From Piscibacillus halophilus (GTDB lineage Bacteria; Bacillota; Bacilli; Bacillales; Alkalibacillaceae): a DNA stretch of 64,000 nucleotides. A program made the translations under genes and the position numbers. This document shows positions 54,136 through 62,747 of this stretch, piece after piece. Every line of letters starts with the position of its first letter. The stretch's first letter is position 1. Where the stretch lies: assembly GCF_900110685.1 (NCBI RefSeq), contig NZ_FOES01000003.1:109566-173565 (forward strand), read 5' to 3'. Under the pieces are notes generated by a model. The model saw only the letters and a program-made list of their open reading frames with translations, was not told the origin of the DNA and did not search any database.

Positions 54136-54501
54136 ATGATTGACATTTTAATCATTCGTCAATCAAAATCCATAGGGTCTGGCTGATGCGGGGGTATAAG
54201 TGATGACGGGTTCATCACAATCCCTAACGAATTTGACTATTTAGAGGAAAATCATTATAAGTTAGGAGTTTTATATTCTTCATGGAAACAAAAATATGGA
54301 GATAAAATTTCAATTAATTATGTTGATCTTCAAAACGTAGGAGCAGTGATCATTTACCTTTATAAGCAATACAAGAGAGGTTATATAACATTAACTGATG
54401 TTCTCAAACATTTATTCACCAAAATTAAGTTGAATGCGATCTTTGTGAATGGATATTATTTAGAAAATATTGATGATTTTGATAGAATAATAGTTGAATG
54501 A
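54136..54501 (+). CDS. Probable selenoprotein with Gly-Sec-Cys-Gly-Gly motif (in-frame TGA)
   Basis: A 121-residue product if the in-frame TGA at 54184-54186 (codon 17) is read as selenocysteine. The frame starts at ATG 54136 after CAGGAGGTG, stays open for 105 codons past the TGA and stops at TGA 54499-54501. The motif is GSG-Sec-Cys-GG; no other cysteine is present, so a Sec-Cys redox or metal pair is likely. The rest is soluble, alpha/beta, ending DDFDRIIVE. A bacterial SECIS-like hairpin lies at 54190-54225. The Cys-Cys protein and ArsA-type ATPase genes follow. I recall public annotation names such as CC/Se motif family (seleno)protein, which would fit. A nonsense-mutated pseudogene is the alternative. 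Sec machinery is not in the window. Confidence 0.75.
54190..54225 (+). promoter_or_regulatory. SECIS-like hairpin downstream of the TGA codon
   Basis: GTGATGA (54200-54206) pairs perfectly with TCATCAC (54212-54218) around the loop CGGGT. A lower stem GGGGT/ATCCC (54191-54195 with 54220-54224) is separated by a small internal loop. The apical loop begins 20 bases after the TGA and has G as its second base. Spacing and loop match the bacterial SECIS rules (16-37 bases, G early in a small loop) bound by SelB. Confidence 0.72.
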
Positions 54502-54523
54502 CTAAATGAATCGGGTGTTGAAC

Positions 54524-54793
54524 ATGGACAATGACAAAAAGTTCTCATTCAAGAAATTAATAGAATTATATGAAGAGATGTTAAGTGTTCCACATCGAAC
54601 AGAAATTGCTAGAGAGCTTAGAGATGAAGATGATTTATTCTTATTACTCGTGTATTCGGATATGTTAGGGATTCCTAATCCTGCTTTTTATTATACTTTG
54701 GAATTATATCCTTTTATTATAGAAAAATTTCACGATTGGCACTTAAGAATGGGGATGGAGAAATCACCACTTGATGGAATCCGCTGTTGCTAG
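54524..54793 (+). CDS. Small protein with C-terminal Cys-Cys (cory-CC-star type)
   Basis: An 89-residue soluble helical protein ending in Cys88-Cys89 directly before the stop. The blocks YEEMLSVPHRTEIARELRDEDDL and MLGIPNPAFYYTLELYPF look strongly constrained. I recall the public name cory-CC-star protein for small proteins with this ending beside ArsA-type ATPase genes; I cannot check it. The terminal Cys pair could carry a metal, metalloid or disulfide. The ATG at 54524 has GGGTG; an ATG at 54506 is possible. It lies 22 bases after the selenoprotein gene. Confidence 0.75.
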   Translation: MDNDKKFSFKKLIELYEEMLSVPHRTEIARELRDEDDLFLLLVYSDMLGIPNPAFYYTLELYPFIIEKFHDWHLRMGMEKSPLDGIRCC

Positions 54794-54808
54794 AGGGTGT
54801 GTGGATAT

Positions 54809-55762
54809 ATGAATGAACTCGTTAATCAAAAAGTAACATTTATAGGTGGTAAGGGTGGTGTTGGAAAATCGACATCTTCAGCAGCATTAGCTTTAGCATG
54901 TGCTAATCAAGGATTAAAAACTCTAATTGTTTCTACAGACCCTGCTCATAATTTAGGAGATATTTTTCATAAACCATTATCACATGAAAAAACGAAGCTA
55001 GATGAACATTTGTGGGGTATAGAAATTGATTCGACTAAAGAAACAGAACGATATATGGAACAAGTAAAAGGTAATTTACAAGGGTTGGTTAAATCTAAAT
55101 TAGTAGAAGAAGTCAACCGACAAATCGATTTAGCTGCCGCATCTCCTGGAGCAGAAGAAGCAGCATTGTTTGATCGATTAATATCTATTATTTTAGAAGA
55201 ACAACATCATTTTGATAAAATAATTTTTGATACAGCACCGACTGGTCATACGATTCGATTATTATCGCTTCCAGAGCTTATGAGCGTCTGGATTGATGGA
55301 ATGCTTCAAAAGCGTCAGAAGATCAACGAAAATTATACCCAACTCCTAAACGATGGTGAACCAGTAGACGACCCTATATATGAGATTTTGCAAAAACGAA
55401 AAGATAAATTTTCTACCGTTCGTGAAGTTATATTAGACGAATCACAAACAGGATTTATTTTTGTTTTGATTCCAGAACGGTTACCTATTATTGAAACCAA
55501 ACAAGCCATTAAACAATTACACCAATATCATTTACATGTGAAAACATTAATTGTGAACAAGGTTCTACCAGATCATGCAGATGGACAATTTTTAGAAAAG
55601 AGAAGACATATTGAAAAGCAATATTTAGAACAAATGGAAAATGAGTTTAAAAAACAAGATTTAGTTAAAGTTCCATTATATGAAGAAGATATATCTGATT
55701 TAAATAAGTTAGACGTATTTTCAAAACACTTAAAGCAATTAGTAAGGGAGGAAATAAAATGA
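54809..55762 (+). CDS. ArsA/GET3-family ATPase
   Basis: A 317-residue single-domain P-loop ATPase. The deviant Walker A GGKGGVGKST at 13-22 has both the signature Lys15 and Lys20; TDPAHNLGD is switch I and DTAPTGHTIRLLSLPE the family switch II block. Only one cysteine exists (ALACA), so it lacks both the arsenite-binding cysteines of ArsA and the zinc CxxC of GET3. Its cargo may therefore be presented by the Cys-Cys or selenocysteine partner. The ATG at 54809 has a weak GGAT site; it lies 15 bases after the Cys-Cys gene and overlaps the next gene as ATGA. Confidence 0.85.
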   Translation: MNELVNQKVTFIGGKGGVGKSTSSAALALACANQGLKTLIVSTDPAHNLGDIFHKPLSHEKTKLDEHLWGIEIDSTKETERYMEQVKGNLQGLVKSKLVEEVNRQIDLAAASPGAEEAALFDRLISIILEEQHHFDKIIFDTAPTGHTIRLLSLPELMSVWIDGMLQKRQKINENYTQLLNDGEPVDDPIYEILQKRKDKFSTVREVILDESQTGFIFVLIPERLPIIETKQAIKQLHQYHLHVKTLIVNKVLPDHADGQFLEKRRHIEKQYLEQMENEFKKQDLVKVPLYEEDISDLNKLDVFSKHLKQLVREEIK

Positions 55763-56751
55763 AAGCGATCGTACATGAAAATAAGGCAGGACTTGAAGGT
55801 TTAACATATAAAGAAGTAAGTGAACCCGAAGTGAAAAAGAATCAGGTTAAAGTTCAATTGAAAGCTGCTGGCATGAATCGACGTGATATTGCGGTAACTC
55901 ATAGGCACAGTCCAGATAGTGGTCCATTAGTATTAGGTTCTGATGGAGCTGGTGTCATTTCGGAAGTCGGAGAAGACGTGAGCCAATGGAAGGTTGGGGA
56001 TGAAGTCGTCATTAACCCAGGGTTAGGATGGGCCAATATTAGTGAAGCCCCACCTGAAGGGTTTGAAATTCTTGGTTTACCGGATGATGGTACGTTTGGA
56101 GAATATATCGTCATTGATCAAGATCATGTTGAAACGAAACCAAACCATTTATCCTGGATTGAAGCAGGTGTTTTACCACTGGCTGCTTTAACCGCATACC
56201 GTGTATTATTTACAAGAGGCAGAGTGAAAAAAGGTGACACCGTTATGCTACCTGGAATCGGTAGTGGGGTGCTGACGTTCGCATTAAAATTTGCTAAAGC
56301 AATAGAAGCACGAGTTATTGTTACATCAAGAAGTCAAGAGAAACTAGAAAAAGCAAAATCGCTAGGTGCGGATGTGGCTATTGATACGAACTCTGACTGG
56401 AACGAAGAATTAAAGGATGAAAAAGTAGATTTATTAATAGAAAGTGTAGGTAGGGCTACTTTTAACAAATCTCTTAAAATCATTCGAAAAGGTGGTACCA
56501 TTGTTACCTTTGGTGCGACTACGGAGGATACAGTTGAGATTGATATTCGTCACTTTTTCTATGGTCAATTCAATTTATTAGGATCGACGATGGGGAGTGC
56601 GGAAGAGTTAAGGTCCATGTTAGCATTTATTGAACAACATCAAATTAAGCCTGAGGTTGATCGTACTTTTCAATTATCGGAATACGATTATGCTTTTAAT
56701 TATTTAAAAGATACAAAGAACTTTGGAAAAATTGGTTTCGATCTATCATAA
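55759..56751 (+). CDS. Zinc-binding-dehydrogenase-like MDR oxidoreductase
   Basis: A 330-residue medium-chain dehydrogenase/reductase of the quinone-oxidoreductase-like group. The GroES-like domain has RRDIAVTHRHSP and VLGSDGAGVISEVGEDV; the Rossmann domain has GIGSGVLTFALKFAKA and a SRSQEKLEKAKSLGADVAID segment typical of NADPH binding. The structural-zinc cysteines are absent, so it is probably a zinc-free NAD(P)H reductase. It overlaps the ArsA-type gene by ATGA and ends the operon with a terminator. Link to the selenoprotein is only by cotranscription. Confidence 0.85.
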   Translation: MKAIVHENKAGLEGLTYKEVSEPEVKKNQVKVQLKAAGMNRRDIAVTHRHSPDSGPLVLGSDGAGVISEVGEDVSQWKVGDEVVINPGLGWANISEAPPEGFEILGLPDDGTFGEYIVIDQDHVETKPNHLSWIEAGVLPLAALTAYRVLFTRGRVKKGDTVMLPGIGSGVLTFALKFAKAIEARVIVTSRSQEKLEKAKSLGADVAIDTNSDWNEELKDEKVDLLIESVGRATFNKSLKIIRKGGTIVTFGATTEDTVEIDIRHFFYGQFNLLGSTMGSAEELRSMLAFIEQHQIKPEVDRTFQLSEYDYAFNYLKDTKNFGKIGFDLS

Positions 56752-56778
56752 TTTCTAGCCTGAATGGGCTAGAAATTT
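56750..56778 (+). terminator. Terminator of the selenoprotein/ArsA-type operon
   Basis: AATTTCTAGCC pairs with GGCTAGAAATT around TGAATG and is followed by TTTT. Confidence 0.85.
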
Positions 56779-56938
56779 TTTGTGCAAAAATGATAGAATA
56801 TTCAGTTTACAATTTAAATTTTAAATGCTAACAATGGTTTAATACCCAAGTAGGATTGTTAAATCGATTCTATTATGGGGGAGACGTATATACCGTTCTG
56901 CCTTTATGTTAAAAAATTATTTACAGGGAGGTCTTGAT

Positions 56939-57625
56939 ATGAGTCGGTGGATACAAGACGCTGGACATGGTGGTTCTGATCCGGGCGCTGTTTGTTATGG
57001 TCAGGCTGAAAAGGATTGGGCCCTCGAAGCTGCATTATATGTAAATAAACGATTAAAAGAATTAAGAATTTCCTCATCTATTACCCGCAATACTGATGTA
57101 TCACTATCTCGACAAGAACGAACCTCAAAAGTAAAAAAATACGACAAATGTATTTCCCATCATTTTAATGCTGGCGGTGGAGCTGGAACTGAATTCATTC
57201 ATAGTATTTATGCTAATGGTCGATTTGAAAAATTGTTGTCTAATGAGTTCGATAAGGCTGGGTATCGGGTAAGAAGGACCTATACACGGCGTTACCCTAA
57301 TCAAAAAGACCGAGATTATTATTATATGCATCGAGAAACTGGAAGTTGTCGCACGACGATTGTTGAATATGATTTTTTAGATGGAGCAAATCGTCAAAAA
57401 TTAAAGAATAAAGATTATAGAGTAGGTATGTACGAGTGTGTCGTGAAAGCTATATGTCGTGAAGAAGGTGTGACTTACAATTTGAGAAAAAATGGTATAA
57501 GTCATTCGGAATCATTATATCGTGTAATAGCAGGTTCTTTTAAGAATATGGACAATGCTAAAAAACGGGTTAAAGAGCTGAAGGGTGCGGGGTTCACTGC
57601 TTTTATTGAACGAAATGAATCGTAA
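56939..57625 (+). CDS. N-acetylmuramoyl-L-alanine amidase (Amidase_3) with SPOR domain
   Basis: A 228-residue zinc amidase. DAGHGGSDPGA carries zinc His10, Glu24 is in QAEKDW, and SHHFNAGG carries the second zinc His near 75; TIVEYDFLD holds the catalytic Glu. A C-terminal SPOR-like repeat spans about 190-226 (YRVIAGSFKNMDNAKKRVKEL). There is no signal peptide, as in holin-dependent endolysins. The ATG at 56939 follows GGGAGG. It is 15 bases before a holin-like gene. Confidence 0.87.
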   Translation: MSRWIQDAGHGGSDPGAVCYGQAEKDWALEAALYVNKRLKELRISSSITRNTDVSLSRQERTSKVKKYDKCISHHFNAGGGAGTEFIHSIYANGRFEKLLSNEFDKAGYRVRRTYTRRYPNQKDRDYYYMHRETGSCRTTIVEYDFLDGANRQKLKNKDYRVGMYECVVKAICREEGVTYNLRKNGISHSESLYRVIAGSFKNMDNAKKRVKELKGAGFTAFIERNES

Positions 57626-57640
57626 AGGAGGAGGAGTATC

Positions 57641-57892
57641 ATGGATGTGATGAACTATATAATGGAAGAAGCGCTTATACTTGTTCCAGTATTAATGATT
57701 TTAGGTAAAATGATTAAGCAGTCTAGATTGTTACCTAATCGCTATATTCCATTGTTATTATTATTTATTAGCTTAATTTTAACAAATATTTTGTTAGGTT
57801 TATCATTTGATGCATTTATACAATCTATACTTGTTGCTGGAGCGGCAGTTTTTGGTCATCAGTTATTCAAACAAATGAGAGTGGAGGTGTAA
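57641..57892 (+). CDS. Holin-like small membrane protein
   Basis: An 83-residue protein with three hydrophobic segments (about 8-25, 34-52 and 58-76) and a short charged tail; it begins MDVMNYIMEEALILVPVL. This agrees with phage holin family proteins that accompany Bacillus endolysins. AAAGGAGGAGG precedes the ATG. With the amidase it makes a two-gene lysis pair; no other phage gene is nearby, so it is probably a domesticated remnant or a dedicated release system. Confidence 0.75.
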   Translation: MDVMNYIMEEALILVPVLMILGKMIKQSRLLPNRYIPLLLLFISLILTNILLGLSFDAFIQSILVAGAAVFGHQLFKQMRVEV

Positions 57893-57919
57893 AAAGAGGC
57901 TATTTATAGCCTCTTTTTT
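57891..57919. terminator. Terminator shared by the holin-like gene and gerC
   Basis: AAAAAGAGGCTA pairs with TAGCCTCTTTTT, with U runs on both strands. Both converging stops lie at its edges. Confidence 0.85.
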
Positions 57920-58988
57920 ACTCTGCAATTCCAGTTTCAGAAATTTTAACTTTGCTATTCACGACTACTTCTATGTTAGGATACTGATCCTGCCATTTTT
58001 CTTTATTCCAAGAACGTAAACGACTGCGTGCAAGTGATCCAATTCCAAGTGGGTCAACTTTTAATTCTTGAAAATATTGAATCATCTCTTCAGCCTCTTG
58101 TTTAAATTGTTCTTCTATTTTATCTTTTATTTTTTTAATACGTGCTTGATCTAACTTATCACCACTGAATTCTCTTATGGCTAAATTTAAATTCACGTCG
58201 TATTCAACTTTTGGACTGGTTTCGAGATTTGTCATGTTAACTTTCCATTTTGAAGAAATTTTATTAAGGTACACCTCATTCCCATCATCTAATTTAACTA
58301 AGTAATGATCTCCTTTTGTATTTTTTTCTTGTAAAGTTTTAAAAGCAAAGAGATCTTTTAGTCCAATCTTCCCTGCCATTTTATCATCTTTTAATAAAGC
58401 CAGACCTAATATTTTAATTTTATTATTCCTTAATCCTAATAAAGGGAGAAAAGGGTCACTTCCTTTATCATAAAATTGATTAAAAAATAAATGTATATTT
58501 GTATTGGGAAGAGGACCTCTTTCAACGTTTTGAGCTAACATGTCTGAAATAAACATTCCATTATCTTGAGAACTATATTGACCTTGCAACAACTCATTGG
58601 CGGTATTTTCAGCAACAAATAAAAAAACTCTTGAACCAACTGAAGGATCTCTTATAAATCCATCGGTTAACGGCATGATTCCATTTTGTGCTATTTCTTG
58701 ACTAACCGAAATAACTTCAATTTTTCCAGTGACAAATGGTTTGGACTCACTCATGCTTAGTTGCTCTTTAGAAAAACGACCTAGAGATGTCAATTGCGTA
58801 AATGTTTCACTAGTGGTGGATTTATCTGGATTGTATCTAGGAACAACCACAGATATTTCAATCATACCGTTATCAGCAGGATCCATTCCAACGGCCGTTA
58901 CAATTCTAATATCATCAAGGATATGTTTGTTAATACAGCCTGTCATGAGGATGGAGACTAACAGTAACCATATAATGGTGCGTTTCAT
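57918..58988 (-). CDS. gerC: Ger(x)C-family spore germination lipoprotein
   Basis: A 356-residue lipoprotein. The signal MKRTIIWLLLVSILMTGC ends in the lipobox MTGC. The start of the mature part, INKHILDDIRIVTAVGMDPADNG, and the later blocks FVTGKIEVISVS and RDPSVGSRVFLFVA are typical of GerAC. It is anchored on the spore inner membrane as subunit C of a nutrient receptor. It appears intact, while the A and B partner genes upstream carry deletions, so this copy may no longer form a receptor. Confidence 0.9.
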   Translation of the reverse strand: MKRTIIWLLLVSILMTGCINKHILDDIRIVTAVGMDPADNGMIEISVVVPRYNPDKSTTSETFTQLTSLGRFSKEQLSMSESKPFVTGKIEVISVSQEIAQNGIMPLTDGFIRDPSVGSRVFLFVAENTANELLQGQYSSQDNGMFISDMLAQNVERGPLPNTNIHLFFNQFYDKGSDPFLPLLGLRNNKIKILGLALLKDDKMAGKIGLKDLFAFKTLQEKNTKGDHYLVKLDDGNEVYLNKISSKWKVNMTNLETSPKVEYDVNLNLAIREFSGDKLDQARIKKIKDKIEEQFKQEAEEMIQYFQELKVDPLGIGSLARSRLRSWNKEKWQDQYPNIEVVVNSKVKISETGIAE

Positions 58989-59588
58989 GATTGCTTTCTC
59001 CTTCCAAGCCTAAAATAGACGACGATAAATAATAAAGGTACGTATACGATTAGTAGATAAAAACTAATATATGAATAATAGGTGGTGAGTTGTTCAATTT
59101 GATTTTTTGAAGTTAAGAAAATATTAGATATGAACGTGATGATTAGAATAATGATTAATGCATGACGTTGACTAACTCGAAATAACTGACGTGCCCCGCG
59201 GCTAGCAGCCCAGAACGCCAAACATATGTTAGGTAAAATAATAAGCCCCCAAGAAGAAATACCTACGTATTCAAACCTCTCTACAAAAGGAAGTTCGACG
59301 CTTTTCCACATCGTTAATGTCGGCCAATAGAGCCTTGTTATATGATCAGTTGTAAAATAAGCAAGGGAAACGACCATAATAAGTAAATACAATAACATGG
59401 TCAAGAGGTTACCACCATGTGCCCATTTTTTAGACTTTTTGGCGTTTTTTAAAAACGGGAACATACTCCACGACATAAGATTGAAATCCAAATCCACCAA
59501 CCCCAATTTGAATCGAACTGATTAAAAATAGTGCAAGAAAGTGTGATACCTTATATTGTTTGTCGACTTGTCGTTGAAGTTTTCTCAC
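58985..59588 (-). pseudogene. gerB: GerB-family germination permease, internal deletion and frameshift
   Basis: GerAB-type amino-acid-permease-like subunit of a spore germinant receptor, normally about 365 residues. Here a start GTG at 59588 with GAGGAG gives about 37 correct N-terminal residues (YKVSHFLALFLISSIQIGVGGFGFQS). Another frame then takes up at about NLMSWSMFPFLKNAKK and runs to the normal end, giving only the last 160 or so residues. About 150 or more residues with several helices are missing and the frame is broken near 59480. Overlaps gerC by ATGA. Confidence 0.8.
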
Positions 59589-59604
59589 TTGAATCCCTAC
59601 TCCT

Positions 59605-60818
59605 CTATTTCTTTTTCTTCTTTTTAGCTTTCCTTGAATTGAATCTCATCGTATCTTCAGCCTGTGATTCGACAGGTCTTTTAGATTGAAAAGACCAAGG
59701 CAATCTAATAAAAGCATCCTTTAAATCTCTAACCCTTGGAGGGAAGATGCTTCTCTTAATAATTCAATCGCTAATTCTAAAAATATAGCTTCCAATATTG
59801 GAGGTAATGGAATCTCTCTTCTTGATGTGACCAATACCCCTAATAAATCTTTAGGAATGAGTTCATTATGGTACGTCAATACGGCAACATAAATAGGAGT
59901 TATTAAGATGGAGAACATGACTGCGAATAACCGTATTAATCTGAAAAACGATGCCGTAATCCAGTTTAGAAAATAGTCTTCAAATGCAGAAAAGAATTCG
60001 ACTAATGTTGTTGGAGCGATGATTCCGTGTGGGGCTCCGTCTACAATAAAAGCCACTTTACCTTCAGCTAAAACTGCCGCTACACGATCAGGTCGTTCAG
60101 TGTCAATCAATTGTGGAAATGGTGAGTGTTGATTATCTGATATAAGTTGAACGATATAAGAGCTATCTATTACAGAATCAATCTCAATATCCTGAATGTG
60201 TTGTCTTAATGTATTGACATTTTCCTCGTTTGTAATTCCTTCAATGCTAAGAATAGCTACTTTAGCTTTAGAAATCTTTCCTACCGTTAATTCCTCGACC
60301 TTCAATTCCGGAATAGGCAAGCGATTTCTTATTAGATTTAAATTAGTCTCAAGTGACTCTACAAAGGCTTCTTTTGGTCCAACTACACTAAATTCCACTT
60401 CAGGAATAGTGACGTCCCGATTCTTATTCATACTGGCTTTGATGAGTATAACTTCTTTACTTTGTTCGCCTATTTCGACCATACATGATCCTGATAAAAT
60501 TTGTTGTTGAATTGTCTCAATATCTTTTGTAATGATCATGTCTTCAATGGGTACAGATTTCTTAATATCTTCTAATGAATGAATGTTTTCACTCTGCAAA
60601 TATGGCAAAATATCACGTTGTACCATTTCTTTATCTACTAATGAATAGAAATAGTAAAATTTTAAAGGTCTTGTACCTTCTTTTATTGTTATATCATTAA
60701 AGTCATCTGAACTTTTTAATTGTTGGAGTAAATCCTGTAAAGTTCCATCAATTTGACGTTTCCTATATGAAGGATCTTTGCCCTTATTTGATTTGAAGAA
60801 AAGTTTTCTTAAGATCAT
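59605..60818 (-). pseudogene. gerA: GerA-family germination protein, internal deletion and frameshift
   Basis: GerAA-type subunit, normally about 480-500 residues. The N-terminal hydrophilic domain and first helices are intact to about residue 360 (PPILEAIFLELAIELLREAS). The frame then breaks at about 59730 and stops at 59721. The family's C-terminal segment resumes in another frame (DLKDAFIRLPWSFQSKRP) and ends in a Lys-rich tail at 59605. About 95-100 residues holding the last helices are missing. The start ATG at 60818 has AGGTGA. Confidence 0.8.
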
Positions 60819-60876
60819 GATCGGGTCACCTAAAAGTTAGTTGTCGTAATTCATAATTTTTCCTTAAAATTAAAGA

Positions 60877-62655
60877 CTATGCATGATAGTTCGGCATCTG
60901 CAGAAAAGGACACCCTAGCTCTATTAAACGTTTTGGAACGGTTTTGATCGTATACATATCAGGGTCTAATTGTTCATTTACTTCATGCCAATATAAAGGA
61001 GTTGCAACAGTCGCTTCTTCTGTTGCTCTAGTCGAATAAGGTGCTACGATTGTTTTTCCGGGTGCATGTTGAATGTAGTCTACATATAATCGGTTGCCTC
61101 TATTTTTCTTCAAGCGTTCAATGGTAAACTCACTAGGATACTTTTCCACAAGAACCTTCGCCACCGCTTCCATAAATTCACGTGTCTTTTCAAATGTCAT
61201 ACTTTTTGGTTCGAGTGGTATGTGTACCTGGAGACCTGTTTTACCAGAAGTTTTAACAAATGGTACAAAACCTTTATGTTCACACATTTCTTTAATGAGT
61301 TGTGCTGCTAAAACGGCTAATGAAAACTCTTTTCTGGATGGTGGATCAAGATCAAAGACCATTTCATCAGGAAATTCTGAATGTATCGTATGAAATGGAA
61401 TATGAAATTCGAGTGCAGCATGATTGCCAAACCATAGAAGACTTCTTAAATCCTGACATAAAATATCTTCATCCTCATCATCACCAGGCACCGTTTGTAT
61501 GAAATCAGGTGCGTAATCAGGAAGATGCTTCTGATAAAATGAATGTTCATGAATACCGTCTGGATATCGGATCATGGTTAGTCTTTTGTTATGTATGCGT
61601 GATAATAAAATGGGGGCTACATCACGTAAATAAAAGACATAGTCACGCTTTGTAACTTTAGGAAATAAATGTTTATCAGGTTTAGAGATTTCGACCTCTT
61701 TAGGAAGTTGAGCAAGCCCTTCTTTAATGCGTTCTTCAGTCACTTCTTCGGGCTCTAAGTCAAATCGAAATTGATGAAAAAAAGGTTCTCTTAACTCTTG
61801 GTCTTTTGCATCTAGACATTTTAATCCTAAGCATACACTTGCTGGCACTTGCCATTCACTCGGATTCTTACGTTTCCCATGTTCTTGGATGAAAGTCTTA
61901 AGAGTGTTTTGATCTTGATCTTGGAATCCATTTTTCACTTTACCTAATGGAATAAAATCTTTGCCTTTTACATAAACGAGGTCAAAATAATCATTATTAG
62001 AATCCCATCCAGTCAAAATACCTTGTATATAACGGTAATTTTTAATTTTGAGCCATTCTTCAGTACGTTTACCAGTCATGTAAGTAGAGTCCTGTTTTTT
62101 AGCAACGATTCCTTCACCTTGGTGTAAAAAGACTAATGGTTCAATGTCTTCATATGAATTGAATTGTTTAACTAAATTAAAAGGTCTTCCCATCTGAAAT
62201 AAATAAGCATTAAGTGTTTGACAGATCTGCTCTAAGTGTTCGCGTCTTTTTCCTAAAGGTTGAGTACTAATCGACTCATTCTTATATTTAAGAACATCAA
62301 AAGCCATAAAGGTAGCGGGACGTTGTTGACTCGCTATTTCAATTCTTTCTTTAGTTTTCAGGCGTCCCCTTTGTTGGAGTAATCCAAAATGTGCTTGATA
62401 TTCAGTTCGTAAGATGGCAATTTCTCCATCTAAAAATATGGGAAGTAATTCAGAAATCGTCGATTGCTGTTTACGACACCATTCAATAATTTCCGGGAAA
62501 TTATTCGTAAGATCTTTTTGATTACGGCTTATTAATTTAATGTTTTTTTCTGTCCATTCTATACCACAACGAAATCCATCATATTTCACTTCATACACCC
62601 AGTTGGACTGATCTGGTGGTTGATCGACTAATGTAGGTAACATTGGTTTCCACAT
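60877..62655 (-). CDS. ligD: ATP-dependent DNA ligase LigD (ligase plus polymerase/primase)
   Basis: A 592-residue NHEJ ligase in the order ligase then polymerase, as in B. subtilis YkoU. The adenylation motif YEVKYDGFR has the AMP-accepting Lys24; the OB-fold part follows to about 310. The polymerase domain (from about 330) has VFDLDPPS with the metal-binding aspartates and TSGKTGLQVHIPL. There is no nuclease domain. It repairs double-strand breaks in dormant or germinating spores with Ku. The ATG at 62655 has GGGGGAG; the upstream frame lacks one. Divergent from ku. Confidence 0.93.
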   Translation of the reverse strand: MWKPMLPTLVDQPPDQSNWVYEVKYDGFRCGIEWTEKNIKLISRNQKDLTNNFPEIIEWCRKQQSTISELLPIFLDGEIAILRTEYQAHFGLLQQRGRLKTKERIEIASQQRPATFMAFDVLKYKNESISTQPLGKRREHLEQICQTLNAYLFQMGRPFNLVKQFNSYEDIEPLVFLHQGEGIVAKKQDSTYMTGKRTEEWLKIKNYRYIQGILTGWDSNNDYFDLVYVKGKDFIPLGKVKNGFQDQDQNTLKTFIQEHGKRKNPSEWQVPASVCLGLKCLDAKDQELREPFFHQFRFDLEPEEVTEERIKEGLAQLPKEVEISKPDKHLFPKVTKRDYVFYLRDVAPILLSRIHNKRLTMIRYPDGIHEHSFYQKHLPDYAPDFIQTVPGDDEDEDILCQDLRSLLWFGNHAALEFHIPFHTIHSEFPDEMVFDLDPPSRKEFSLAVLAAQLIKEMCEHKGFVPFVKTSGKTGLQVHIPLEPKSMTFEKTREFMEAVAKVLVEKYPSEFTIERLKKNRGNRLYVDYIQHAPGKTIVAPYSTRATEEATVATPLYWHEVNEQLDPDMYTIKTVPKRLIELGCPFLQMPNYHA

Positions 62656-62747
62656 AAAAACTCCCCCAATCAATATCATTATTTTTATCAAATGATGAAT
62701 TATTATGAGGGCAAAAACAGACACTAATGAAAAAAGAGGGTGATATT

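Noticed and set aside
54136..54183. Reading the 54136 frame as a 16-codon peptide or a plain nonsense pseudogene
   Set aside because: The frame stays fully open after the TGA, the TGA is followed by Cys in a Gly-rich motif, and a SECIS-type hairpin has the correct spacing. Pseudogene remains an alternative but explains less.
56939..57892. A prophage covering the amidase and holin genes
   Set aside because: No integrase, structural, tail or attachment sequences lie on either side.
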